Below, piece by piece: positions 52,989 to 63,567 of a DNA stretch of 64,000 nucleotides. The stretch's first letter is position 1, and each line of letters begins with the position of its first letter. A program made the translations under genes and the position numbers. The DNA is from Streptomyces sp. DH12. Its GTDB lineage: Bacteria > Actinomycetota > Actinomycetes > Streptomycetales > Streptomycetaceae. Location: NCBI RefSeq assembly GCF_020873895.1, contig NZ_JAHWGT010000017.1, positions 97,028 to 161,027 on the forward strand, read 5' to 3'. The notes under the pieces are model-generated. The model saw only the letters and a program-made list of their open reading frames with translations, did no database searches and was not told where the DNA came from.

Positions 52989-53141
52989 CGCCTCACCGCG
53001 CCCGTCCCGGCCACCGCCCGCCCGCCGCCCGGCCCGCCTCCCCGGTACGGCCCGGTACGCCCCTGGCACGTCCCTCCGCGTGTCCCCGCCACACCGGCGG
53101 GTAGCTTGTGTACCCCACACAGGCTCGCAGGAGGTTGGTCA

Positions 53142-54506
53142 GTGACTGCTGATCTGTCGCAGATCGTCAAGGCGTACGACGTCCGCGGAGTGGTACCGGA
53201 TCAGTGGGACGAGGTACTCGCCGAGCTGTTCGGCGCCGCCTTCGTCCGGGTGACCGGCGCCGACGCCGTCGTCGTCGGCCACGACATGCGCCCCTCGTCG
53301 CCCGGCCTGTCCGGCGCCTTCGCGCGCGGAGCCGCCGCCCAGGGGGCCGACGTCACCCTGATCGGGCTGTGCTCCACCGACCAGCTGTACTTCGCGTCGG
53401 GACACCTCGGCCTGCCGGGCGCCATGTTCACCGCGTCCCACAACCCGGCGCAGTACAACGGCATCAAGATGTGCCGCGCCGGCGCCGCCCCCATCGGCCA
53501 GGACAGCGGCCTCGGCGAGATCCGCGCGCTCGTCGAGGGCTGGCGCGACTCCGGCGCCCCGGCCCCGGCCGCCACCCCCGGCGAGGTGACCAGGACCGAC
53601 ACCCTCGCCGCCTACGCGGAGTACCTCAGGTCGCTGGTGGACCTCAGGTCCATCCGCCCCCTGAAGGTCGTCGTCGACGCGGGCAACGGCATGGGCGGCC
53701 ACACCGTCCCCACCGTGTTCGAGGGCCTGCCCCTCACGCTCGTCCCGATGTACTTCGAACTGGACGGCACCTTCCCCAACCACGAGGCCAACCCCCTCGA
53801 CCCGGCCAACATCGTCGACCTCCAGCAGCGCGTCCGCGCCGAGGGCGCCGACCTCGGCCTGGCCTTCGACGGCGACGCCGACCGCTGCTTCGTCGTCGAC
53901 GAGCGCGGCGAGCCCGTCTCCCCGTCCGCCGTGACCGCCCTCGTCGCCGCCCGCGAGCTGGCCAAGCACCCCGGCGGCACGGTCATCCACAACCTGATCA
54001 CGTCGCTGTCCGTGCCCGAGGTCGTCCGCGAGAACGGCGGCACCCCCGTCCGCACCCGCGTCGGCCACTCGTTCATCAAGGCGGAGATGGCCCGCACGGG
54101 CGCCATCTTCGGCGGTGAGCACTCGGCGCACTACTACTTCCGCGACTTCTGGAACGCCGACACGGGCATGCTCGCCGCCCTCCACGTCCTCGCCGCGCTC
54201 GGCGGGCAGGAGGGCACGCTGTCCGCGCTCGTCGCCGAGTACGACCGGTACGCCGGGTCCGGCGAGATCAACTCCACCGTCGCCGACCAGGCCGCCAGCG
54301 CCGCCGCCGTACGCGAGTCCTTCGCCGGCCGCGACGGCGTCACCACCGACGAACTCGACGGCCTGACCGTCCAGGGCGACGGCTGGTGGTTCAACCTGCG
54401 GGCGTCCAACACCGAACCGCTGCTCCGCCTCAACGTCGAGGCGAAGGACGACGCCACCATGGCGAAGGTCCGCGACGAGGTGCTCGCCCTCGTCCGCGCC
54501 TCCTGA
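53142..54506 (+). CDS. manB: Phosphomannomutase/phosphoglucomutase
   Basis: 454 aa. Interconverts mannose-6-P and mannose-1-P. Active-site phosphoserine S99 in TASHNP, metal loop FDGDADRCFV, substrate loop GGEHSAHYYFRD, and phosphate-binding RASNTEPLLRLNVEA, in the standard order of the alpha-D-phosphohexomutase family. GTG at 53142 has an excellent AGGAGG ribosome site. With manC and manA in the window it gives the route from fructose-6-P to GDP-mannose. Upstream of the Trm112-like/SIS/manA genes, probably one transcription unit. Confidence 0.95.
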   Translation: MTADLSQIVKAYDVRGVVPDQWDEVLAELFGAAFVRVTGADAVVVGHDMRPSSPGLSGAFARGAAAQGADVTLIGLCSTDQLYFASGHLGLPGAMFTASHNPAQYNGIKMCRAGAAPIGQDSGLGEIRALVEGWRDSGAPAPAATPGEVTRTDTLAAYAEYLRSLVDLRSIRPLKVVVDAGNGMGGHTVPTVFEGLPLTLVPMYFELDGTFPNHEANPLDPANIVDLQQRVRAEGADLGLAFDGDADRCFVVDERGEPVSPSAVTALVAARELAKHPGGTVIHNLITSLSVPEVVRENGGTPVRTRVGHSFIKAEMARTGAIFGGEHSAHYYFRDFWNADTGMLAALHVLAALGGQEGTLSALVAEYDRYAGSGEINSTVADQAASAAAVRESFAGRDGVTTDELDGLTVQGDGWWFNLRASNTEPLLRLNVEAKDDATMAKVRDEVLALVRAS

Positions 54507-54870
54507 CGCACGCCCCGCGCGCCCCGGCCCCCGCCTCCCCACCCCGACCCGGACCCGGACCCGGACCCGGACCCGGACCCGGACCCGGAACGGAACACGA
54601 GGTGTGGGGCCGGGGGTACGGGGCACGAGCGCAACACCACCCGGCCACCCCGGGGTCCGCGCCACCACCCGTGCCCCGCCCCCCGGCGGTAGGCTGGCGT
54701 CGCCGCGCACCCACCGCACCACGACGCGGCACGCACCACCCGCACGCACCACCCGCACGACGCAGCACACCACGACGCCGCACCGGCCACCCGGTCCGCG
54801 CCCGGACCCACCGGCCGCCGCACCGACCGGCCACCGCCCCGGCGCCGCCGCACCCGAAGGGACCCGCCCC
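54507..54870. other. Intergenic region between manB and the Trm112-like gene
   Basis: 364 bases containing the hexamer array and His/Ala/Pro-coding repeats (cgcaccacccgcacgac, repeated twice at about 54730-54760). No credible ORF. Confidence 0.4.
54541..54592. repeat. Hexanucleotide tandem repeat (acccgg)n
   Basis: About eight head-to-tail copies of acccgg, ending in cggaac. It begins 34 bases past the manB stop. Likely a slippage-prone site and useful as a strain marker. Confidence 0.9.
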
Positions 54871-55053
54871 ATGCCGCTCGAAGCCGGCCTCCTGGACATC
54901 CTCGCCTGCCCGGCCTGCCGCGCCCCCCTCGCCGACCGCACCACCGACGAGACGCCCGAGCTGCTGTGCACCGGCGACGACTGCGGCCTGGCCTACCCCG
55001 TACGGGACGGCATCCCGGTGCTCCTCGTCGACGAGGCCCGCCACCCCGCCTGA
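54871..55053 (+). CDS. Trm112-like zinc-ribbon protein
   Basis: 60 aa. LLDILACPACRAPLADR, CTGDDCGLAYPVRDGIPVLLVDEA: four Cys in the Trm112 zinc fold. In eukaryotes Trm112 activates methyltransferases; the bacterial role is not established. ATG at 54871. Linked to the SIS and manA genes in actinobacteria. Confidence 0.88.
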   Translation: MPLEAGLLDILACPACRAPLADRTTDETPELLCTGDDCGLAYPVRDGIPVLLVDEARHPA

Positions 55054-55107
55054 CCGCGACGCGCACTGCCCGGCGACATCCCGCAACGGCGACCGGAGGC
55101 CCCGCCC

Positions 55108-56250
55108 ATGCTCGACGAGTCACTGCTCGACGACCCCGAAGCCCTCGCCCGGGCAGACCGCCGCGGCCTCCTGCGCGGCGCCGCCGGAGCCGGGGCCCTC
55201 GTACGCACCGCGGCCCGGCACGCCACGGAGGCCGGGGTGACCGCGCTCGAAGCCGAAGGCCGCCCCCGTACCGTCCTCGTGGCCGGTACCGGTACGGCCG
55301 CCACCGGCGTCGCCGACCTGATCGCGGCCCTCGCCGGGGCGTCCGCGCCCGTGACCCGGCTCCACCCCACCGGCGTCGCCCCGGCCGCCGGCGCCCTGCG
55401 CTGGACCCTGCCGGGCTGGGCCGGCCCGGTGGACCTGCTGCTCATCCCGACCACCGACGGCTCCGAACCCGGCCTCGCCCTCCTCGCCGAGCAGGCGTAC
55501 CGCCGCGGCGTCACCGTCGTCTCCGTCGCCCCCAAGGGCTCACCGATCGCGGAGGCCGTCGACGGCACCCACGGCCTGGTCGTCCCCATGGCCGCCGCGT
55601 CCCACGAACGGTACGAGGAGGAGGCCCAGCAGGCCCCCGGCCCCGGCGCCCTGTGGGCGCTGCTCACGCCGCTCCTCGCCCTCCTCGACCGCGTCGGCCT
55701 GTTCACCGCGCCCGCCGAAGCGCTGGAGAAGGTCGCCGACCGCCTCGACCGCGTCGCCGAACGCTGCGGCCCCGCCGTCGCCACGTACAGCAACCCGGCC
55801 AAGACCCTCGCCGCGGAGCTCGCCGACACCCTGCCCCTCATCTGGACCGAGGGCACCGCCGCCCCCGTCGGCCGCCGCTTCGCCGCCGTCCTCGCCGAGA
55901 TCGCCGGCCGCCCGGCCCTCGCCGGCGAGCTGCCCGAGGCGCTGCCCGCCCACGGCGGCCTCCTCGCCGGGGACTTCGCCGCGGGCGCCGACCCCGACGA
56001 CTTCTTCCGCGACCGCGTCGAGGACCCGCAGGCCCTGCACGCCCGCGTCGTCCTCCTGCGCGACCGGCCCGCCGACGCCGGCGGCCTGACCGCCGCCCCC
56101 GCCGCCCGGGAAGTGGCGCTCGGCCACGACACGGCCATCAGCGAACTCGAACCGGAGGAGGGCAGCCCGCTCGAAGCCCTCGCCGAGCTGCTCGCCGTGA
56201 CCGACTTCGCCGCCTGCTACCTGGCCCTGGCCTCCGCCGGACGCCCCTGA
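55108..56250 (+). CDS. SIS-domain sugar-phosphate isomerase-like protein
   Basis: 380 aa. The SIS fold shows VLVAGTGTAATGVADLIAALAG, PVDLLLIPTTDGSEPGLALLAEQAYRRG, and VVSVAPKGSPIAEAVDG; a second SIS half follows. Homologues sit between manB and manA in mycobacteria (Rv3256c-like). It may be a bifunctional PGI/PMI-type isomerase or a non-catalytic relative; the key catalytic Glu/His of PGI/PMI could not be placed with confidence. ATG at 55108 follows CGGAGG. Confidence 0.83.
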   Translation: MLDESLLDDPEALARADRRGLLRGAAGAGALVRTAARHATEAGVTALEAEGRPRTVLVAGTGTAATGVADLIAALAGASAPVTRLHPTGVAPAAGALRWTLPGWAGPVDLLLIPTTDGSEPGLALLAEQAYRRGVTVVSVAPKGSPIAEAVDGTHGLVVPMAAASHERYEEEAQQAPGPGALWALLTPLLALLDRVGLFTAPAEALEKVADRLDRVAERCGPAVATYSNPAKTLAAELADTLPLIWTEGTAAPVGRRFAAVLAEIAGRPALAGELPEALPAHGGLLAGDFAAGADPDDFFRDRVEDPQALHARVVLLRDRPADAGGLTAAPAAREVALGHDTAISELEPEEGSPLEALAELLAVTDFAACYLALASAGRP

Positions 56251-56474
56251 CCCCGCCGCCGGCACCCGAACCCCGGTCACCGGCACCCGAAGCCCCACCG
56301 CCCGCACCCGACGCCCGGTCACCGGCGTCGACCCGGAGCCCCGCCACCGCAGCGCGACGGCGGAGCCACCGGCCCCGCCCGACCCGGCGGGCCCGACCCC
56401 CGCCCGCCCCCGGAGGCCCCCGCCCCGGCACGCACGCCCCGGCCCCGCCCGGCACGCACACGAAAGCACCGCCC
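56251..56474. other. Repeat-rich gap before manA
   Basis: 224 bases with several copies of ccggcacccgaa/cccggtcaccggc-type units. No credible ORF. Confidence 0.4.
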
Positions 56475-57653
56475 ATGGACCGCCTCTCCAACACCGTCCG
56501 CCCCTACGCCTGGGGCTCCACGACGGCCATTGCGGAACTGCTCGGCACCGCCCCCACCGGCGAGCCCCAGGCCGAGATGTGGATGGGCGCCCATCCCGGC
56601 GCACCCTCCCGCGTCACCCGCCCCACCCCCGACGGCGGCGAGCGGGAGGTGCCGCTCACCGACGTCATCGCCGCCGACCCGGAGCAGGAACTCGGCCCCG
56701 CCGCCGTCGCCCGCTTCGGCCCCCGCCTGCCCTTCCTCCTCAAGCTCCTCGCCGCCGCGGCCCCCCTCTCCCTCCAGGTCCACCCCGACCAGGACCAGGC
56801 GCGGGCCGGCCACGCCGCCGAGGAGAGCGCGGGCATCCCCCTCGACGCCCCCCACCGCAACTACCGCGACGGCAACCACAAGCCCGAACTGCTCTGCGCC
56901 CTCACCCCCTTCGAAGGGTTCTGCGGCTTCCGCGCCCCCGCCGAGACCGCCGACTTCCTCGCCGCCCTCGACGTCGACTCCCTCAAGCCGTACGTGGACC
57001 TCCTCCGCGCCCACCCCGAGGACGCCGCCCTGCGCGAGGTCCTCACCGCCGTCCTCACCGCCGACCCCGACGCCATGGCCGCCACCGTCACCGAGACCGC
57101 GGCCGCCTGCGAACGCCTCGGCGGCGCCCACGCCCCGTACGCCGCCCTCGCCCACCACCACCCCGGCGACCCCGGCGTCCTCGCCGCGCTCCTCCTCAAC
57201 CACGTCCTGCTCCAGCCCGGCGAGGGCCTCTACCTCCCCGCGGGCGTCCCGCACGCCTACGTCAGCGGACTGGGCGTGGAGGTCATGGCCAACTCCGACA
57301 ACGTCCTGCGGTGCGGCCTCACCCCCAAGCACGTGGACGTCCCCGAACTCCTGCGCGTCGTCCGCTTCACCGCCGGCGACCCCGGGATCCTGCGCCCCGA
57401 GGCGTCCCCCACCGGCGAGGAGGTCTACGAGACCCCCGTCGAGGAGTTCCGCCTCTCCCGCTACGCCCGCCCCGAGGGCGCCGCGCCCGTGGACCTCACC
57501 GCCCGCACCCCGCAGATCCTCCTCGCCACCGCGGGCACGCCCCGCGTCGGCGACCTCACCCTCGCCCCGGGCGGGTCCGTGTTCGTCCCGGCCGGCGAAC
57601 CCGTCGAACTGTCCGGTGCCGGGACCCTCTTCCGGGCCACCGTGGTGGCCTGA
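56475..57653 (+). CDS. manA: Mannose-6-phosphate isomerase, class I
   Basis: 392 aa. Type I PMI: NTVRPYAWGSTTAIAELLG, zinc-site LSLQVHPDQDQA, NHKPELLCALTPFEGFCGF, and GVPHAYVSGLGVEVMANSDNVLRCGLTPKHVD. Converts fructose-6-P to mannose-6-P and is the entry to GDP-mannose. ATG at 56475. Follows the SIS gene in the same direction. Confidence 0.96.
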   Translation: MDRLSNTVRPYAWGSTTAIAELLGTAPTGEPQAEMWMGAHPGAPSRVTRPTPDGGEREVPLTDVIAADPEQELGPAAVARFGPRLPFLLKLLAAAAPLSLQVHPDQDQARAGHAAEESAGIPLDAPHRNYRDGNHKPELLCALTPFEGFCGFRAPAETADFLAALDVDSLKPYVDLLRAHPEDAALREVLTAVLTADPDAMAATVTETAAACERLGGAHAPYAALAHHHPGDPGVLAALLLNHVLLQPGEGLYLPAGVPHAYVSGLGVEVMANSDNVLRCGLTPKHVDVPELLRVVRFTAGDPGILRPEASPTGEEVYETPVEEFRLSRYARPEGAAPVDLTARTPQILLATAGTPRVGDLTLAPGGSVFVPAGEPVELSGAGTLFRATVVA

Positions 57654-57749
57654 GTGATCCCCGCTTCCCAGGGCTGCGACAATGACCCGCCGTAAAGATC
57701 AGGCCGAATCCAAGAGCCCACCGGGGACCAGCGAAGGGACAGGACACGC

Positions 57750-58667
57750 ATGAGCGCGTCAGGCGGAACCAAGGCGATCGTGGCGGCACTCGTCGCCAAT
57801 CTGGCGATCGCGGTGAGCAAGTTCGTGGCGTTCCTCTTCAGTGGTTCGTCATCGATGCTCGCCGAGTCGGTGCACTCGCTCGCCGACTCCGGGAACCAGG
57901 GACTCCTCCTGCTCGGCGGCAAGAAGGCGAAGCGGGACGCGACACCGCAGCACCCCTTCGGCTACGGCCGCGAGCGGTACATCTACGCCTTCCTCGTCTC
58001 CATCGTCCTCTTCTCGGTCGGCGGCATGTTCGCCCTCTACGAGGGCTACGAGAAGATCAAGCACCCGCACGAGATCACGGCCTGGTACTGGCCCGTCGGC
58101 GTCCTCGTCTTCGCGATCATCGCCGAGACGTTCTCCTTCCGCACCGCCATCAAGGAGTCCAACGAGGTCCGCGGCAAGCGCTCCTGGAAGGACTTCGTCC
58201 GTACCGCGAAGGCGCCCGAACTGCCCGTCGTCCTCCTGGAGGACCTCGGCGCCCTCGTCGGCCTGATCCTCGCCCTCGTCGGCGTCAGCCTCGCCCTCAT
58301 CACCGGCGACGGCGTCTGGGACGGCATCGGCACCCTCTGCATCGGCGCGCTGCTGATCCTCATCGCGATCGTCCTCGCCGTCGAGACCAAGTCCCTCCTC
58401 CTCGGCGAGTCCGCCGGCATCGAGGAGGTCCGCAAGATCGAGAACGCCGTCGTCGACGGCACCACCGTCACCGGCATCATCCACATGCGCACCCTCCACC
58501 TCGGCCCCGAGGAACTCCTCGTCGCCGCGAAGATCGCCGTGCAGCACGACGACACCGCGTCCGAGGTGGCCGCCGCCATCGACGCCGCGGAGGCGCGCAT
58601 CCGCGCCGCCGTCCCGATCGCCCGGGTCATCTACCTGGAGCCGGACATCCTCAAGGCCACCCGCTGA
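57750..58667 (+). CDS. Cation diffusion facilitator (CDF) family transporter
   Basis: 305 aa, six membrane helices plus a C-terminal cytoplasmic domain. AESVHSLADSGNQ carries the HxxxD metal site of the second helix; VVLLEDLGALVGL carries acidic residues in helix V. The helices GVLVFAIIAETFSF and LCIGALLILIAIVLAV are clear. Metal (zinc, iron or manganese) not decidable from sequence. AAGGGA ribosome site before ATG 57750. Confidence 0.9.
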   Translation: MSASGGTKAIVAALVANLAIAVSKFVAFLFSGSSSMLAESVHSLADSGNQGLLLLGGKKAKRDATPQHPFGYGRERYIYAFLVSIVLFSVGGMFALYEGYEKIKHPHEITAWYWPVGVLVFAIIAETFSFRTAIKESNEVRGKRSWKDFVRTAKAPELPVVLLEDLGALVGLILALVGVSLALITGDGVWDGIGTLCIGALLILIAIVLAVETKSLLLGESAGIEEVRKIENAVVDGTTVTGIIHMRTLHLGPEELLVAAKIAVQHDDTASEVAAAIDAAEARIRAAVPIARVIYLEPDILKATR

Positions 58668-60588
<1,921 letters not shown>

Positions 60589-60653
60589 CCCGTCCGGGCC
60601 CCGGCCCGACACCGCGGCCACCCACGGCCGCGCCCGCAGCAGCAGATGGACAG

Positions 60654-60686
60654 GCAGGCCCCCGCACCCCCGTGCCGGGGGCCTGC
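60654..60686 (+). terminator. Terminator after ahcY
   Basis: Perfect 11-base arms gcaggcccccg (60654-60664) and cgggggcctgc (60676-60686), with an inner cac/gtg pairing. Confidence 0.85.
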
Positions 60687-60774
60687 CCCGTACCCGGCCG
60701 ACCCGGCGCCGACCCGGCCACTGCCCCCGCCGTCACCGCCGGCGCCGCGACCCCGACCAGAACCCCGAGGACCC

Positions 60775-61389
60775 ATGCCCCGCGGCCGCTATTCGCTCCA
60801 CGACCCGCACGACCACACCCCCCTCGGCGAAGAACACTTCCACTGCGCGCCCGGCCCCTCCGGCTGGCGCTACGTCGCCCAGACCACCACCCCCTCCGGC
60901 GACCACGCCGGCTCCGTCGACCTCACCCTCGACGCCCTCGGCCGCCCCCTCCGCCTCGAAATGCACGCAGGCGGCTGGCAGGTACGAGGCGCCGCACTCG
61001 ACGGCGTCACCTGGGTCCGCACCGACCCCACCGGCACCCACGCCACAGAAGGCAACGTCCCCGCCCACGCCTTCACCGGCACCTCCCCGGCCTTCCTCGT
61101 CGCCCTGACACGGCTGCTGCGCCTCGCCCCCGGGTCCGGCGCCACCCGCGTCCGCCTCGTCGCCCTCACGGACCCGGTCCTCGCCCCCCTCACCGTCGAC
61201 CAGTCCTGGGCACTGCTGAGAAGTGAAGCGCACCCCACTGACAACGGCCCCCTGACAGTGGACGAGTACCAGGTCACCACCCTCGACACCGGTGAACGGC
61301 ACGCCGTCCACATCGCCGGCGACGTCGTCCTCGCCGCTCCCGGCATCGAGTTGGAGGACCTGCAGAGCCCGCCCTCCACCTTCGCCTGA
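60775..61389 (+). CDS. Conserved hypothetical protein
   Basis: 204 aa. No signal peptide or membrane helix. A beta-rich protein: HFHCAPGPSGWRYVAQTTTPSGDHAGSVDLTLDALGRPLRLEMHAGGWQVRGAALDGVTWVRT, then ARVRLVALTDPVLAPLTVDQSWAL and a C-terminal strand-rich region. The layout suggests a lipocalin-like or sugar-binding-like soluble fold (inference only). ATG at 60775 follows CGAGGA. Convergent with the RDD gene. Confidence 0.72.
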   Translation: MPRGRYSLHDPHDHTPLGEEHFHCAPGPSGWRYVAQTTTPSGDHAGSVDLTLDALGRPLRLEMHAGGWQVRGAALDGVTWVRTDPTGTHATEGNVPAHAFTGTSPAFLVALTRLLRLAPGSGATRVRLVALTDPVLAPLTVDQSWALLRSEAHPTDNGPLTVDEYQVTTLDTGERHAVHIAGDVVLAAPGIELEDLQSPPSTFA

Positions 61390-61444
61390 CCCGCCCCGAG
61401 GCCGCCGAAGCCCGCGCTGCCCGCCCCGCCTGCCGGGAACCGAC

Positions 61445-62437
61445 CTACGAGGGCGGCGCGAACCCGCTGGAGGACGAGGACGAAGACGCCCCCCGCCCCG
61501 TACCGCCACCCGCCCCGCGCCCGGCCGCAGTCACCCCCACACCACCGGCACCATCAATCCCACCGGCACCACCAAAGCCGCTGGCACCGCCAAACCCGCT
61601 GGCACCGCCAAACCCCGAACCACCCGACCCGGCAACCCCCGCACCCACCGCCGGCCCTACACCCGCTGCCGCCCCGACACCCACACCCGCCGCAGGCGCC
61701 ACACGCCGCGCGTCCCGCGCCTGCCGCTCGTGCACCACGGCCGCCAGAAACGCCGCAGCCGGCACCCCCGGCGGCGGAGGCGCCCCCGTACGCGCCACGA
61801 GCTCGTCCGCCAACCGCTCGGCCAGCACCCGCCCCGCCGCCGGGTCCAACTGCCCCATCCGCGTCAGGTACTGCCGTATCCCCAGCCACAGGGAATCCGG
61901 CACCGCCGACAGGTCGAGCTGCGAGAACCGCCCCACCAGCCACGGCGGCGGAGGAGGCACCGGCGCCGTACGCCCCACCGGCACGCGCTCCCGCACCACC
62001 AGCGTCCCCGCGAACACGTCACCCACCCGCCGCCCGCGCGCCGACACCAGCGAGGCGATACACGCGATCACCCCGAAGCTCATCAGGATCTCCACCATCC
62101 CGATCAACCCCCGCACCAGCGCGTGCCGGAACCGGATGGGCCCCCCGTCATCCCGCACCACGCGCAACCCGCACGCCAGCTTCCCCAGCGACCGCCCGTG
62201 ACTCAACGTCTCCACGGCTATCGGCCCGCCCACCAGAACCAGCAGGAACGACGCGACCGACACCGCCATCGCCGCCGCCTCGTCCAGCGACGCCGTGGCG
62301 AACGCGAGACCGATGGACACCAGCAGGAACGCCACCCACACCACCACGAGGTCGACGAGCAGGGCCAACGCCCGGCTCGGCAGCCGCGCCGGCCGCAAAC
62401 CCAGGACGACCGCGTCCCCCGTCACGACCTCACTCAC
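61445..62437 (-). CDS. RDD-family membrane protein
   Basis: 330 aa. The RDD signature is visible: RALALLVDLVVVWVAFL (R-x2-A-x3-D), three membrane helices, then GRSLGKLACGLRVVRDDGGPIRFRHALVRGL. A ~170-residue cytoplasmic tail ends in Gly/Ala/Phe repeats (GGASGFGGASGFGGAGG...). RDD proteins are of unknown function, with transport roles reported for some. GTG start at 62437; divergent from the SpoIIM-like gene. Confidence 0.85.
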   Translation of the reverse strand: MSEVVTGDAVVLGLRPARLPSRALALLVDLVVVWVAFLLVSIGLAFATASLDEAAAMAVSVASFLLVLVGGPIAVETLSHGRSLGKLACGLRVVRDDGGPIRFRHALVRGLIGMVEILMSFGVIACIASLVSARGRRVGDVFAGTLVVRERVPVGRTAPVPPPPPWLVGRFSQLDLSAVPDSLWLGIRQYLTRMGQLDPAAGRVLAERLADELVARTGAPPPPGVPAAAFLAAVVHERQARDARRVAPAAGVGVGAAAGVGPAVGAGVAGSGGSGFGGASGFGGASGFGGAGGIDGAGGVGVTAAGRGAGGGTGRGASSSSSSSGFAPPS

Positions 62438-62559
62438 GCCGCCCACCCCTTCTCCGACCTCGCCCGACCGCTCCCCACGCCAGTCTGCCAAGCTGGCCGA
62501 CAACGCGCCGCAGGAGTACGCACCGTATGCACCCCCGTGCCCAGGAGCCGCAGCCGATC

Positions 62560-63567
62560 ATGGACCTCGACGTCTACGTCACCGCCCACCGAGCCGAGTG
62601 GGACCGCCTGGACCACCTCCTGGGCCGCGGCCGCCGCCTCACCGGCGCCGAAGCGGACGAACTCGTCGCGCTCTACCAGCGCACCGCCACCCACCTCTCC
62701 GTCATCCAGACCACGGCGCCGGACCCCGCGCTCACCGCACGGCTCACCCAGCTCGTGGCGCGTGCCCGCGCCACCGTCACGGGAACCCGCCGGGCCTCCT
62801 GGCGCGACGCCGCGCACTTCCTGACCGCCGGCTTCCCCGCCGCCGTCTACCTCTCGCGCCACTGGTGGATCCCCACGGCCGTCCTCTCCACCCTGCTCGC
62901 CGCACTCATCGGCTGGTGGATCGGCGCCCACCCCGAGGTGCAGTCCGCCATCGCGGCCCCCGACGAACTCCGCCAGATGACCCGCCCCGGTGGCGATTAC
63001 GAGACCTACTACTCCAGCCACCCCGCGGCCTCCTTCGCCGCCCAGGTGTGGACGAACAACGCCCGCGCCGCCGCCCTGTGCCTCGTCCTGGGAGCCTTCC
63101 TCTGCCTCCCCGTGCTGTGGATCCTCTTCGTCAACATGCTGAACCTGGGCGTCGGCATCGGCCTCATGGCGTCCGCGGGCCGCCTCGACACCTTCCTCGG
63201 CCTGGTCCTCCCGCACGGCCTGCTGGAGCTCACCGCCGTCTTCGTCGCCGCCGGGACCGGCCTGCGCCTGGGTTGGACGCTCATCGACCCGGGCCCGTAC
63301 TCCCGCCGCACGGCCGTCGCCCGACAGGGCAGGGCCGCCGTCGGCATGGCCGTCGGCCTGGCCCTGGTCCTGCTCGTGGCCGGCGTCATCGAAGGCTTCG
63401 TCACCCCCTCCGGCCTGCCCACCTGGGCCCGCATCGCCATCGGCGTCGCCGCCGAGGCCGCGTTCCTCCTGTACGTGTACGTCCTCGGCGGCCGCGCGGC
63501 CAGGGCCGGTGAGGCGGGCGACGTGGAGGCCGCCGACCGCAGCGCGGAGCTGCCGACCGCCGCCTGA
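62560..63567 (+). CDS. SpoIIM-family (stage II sporulation protein M-like) membrane protein
   Basis: 335 aa. N-terminal soluble helical region (DLDVYVTAHRAEWDRLDHLLGRGRRLTGAEADELVALYQRTATHLSV), then six membrane helices. The central SpoIIM (PF01944) core has AAQVWTNNARAAALCLVLGAFLCLPVLWILFVNMLNLGVGIGLM. In Bacillus SpoIIM is part of the engulfment complex, but the actinobacterial members have no defined role. ATG at 62560 is favoured because GGAG precedes it at good spacing; an ATG at 62527 would add 11 residues. Paired divergently with the RDD gene, as in many actinobacteria. Confidence 0.85.
   Translation: MDLDVYVTAHRAEWDRLDHLLGRGRRLTGAEADELVALYQRTATHLSVIQTTAPDPALTARLTQLVARARATVTGTRRASWRDAAHFLTAGFPAAVYLSRHWWIPTAVLSTLLAALIGWWIGAHPEVQSAIAAPDELRQMTRPGGDYETYYSSHPAASFAAQVWTNNARAAALCLVLGAFLCLPVLWILFVNMLNLGVGIGLMASAGRLDTFLGLVLPHGLLELTAVFVAAGTGLRLGWTLIDPGPYSRRTAVARQGRAAVGMAVGLALVLLVAGVIEGFVTPSGLPTWARIAIGVAAEAAFLLYVYVLGGRAARAGEAGDVEAADRSAELPTAA

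Noticed and set aside
54541-54592. CRISPR-like array
   Set aside because: It is a six-base microsatellite without spacers; no cas genes or CRISPR arrays were seen anywhere in the window.
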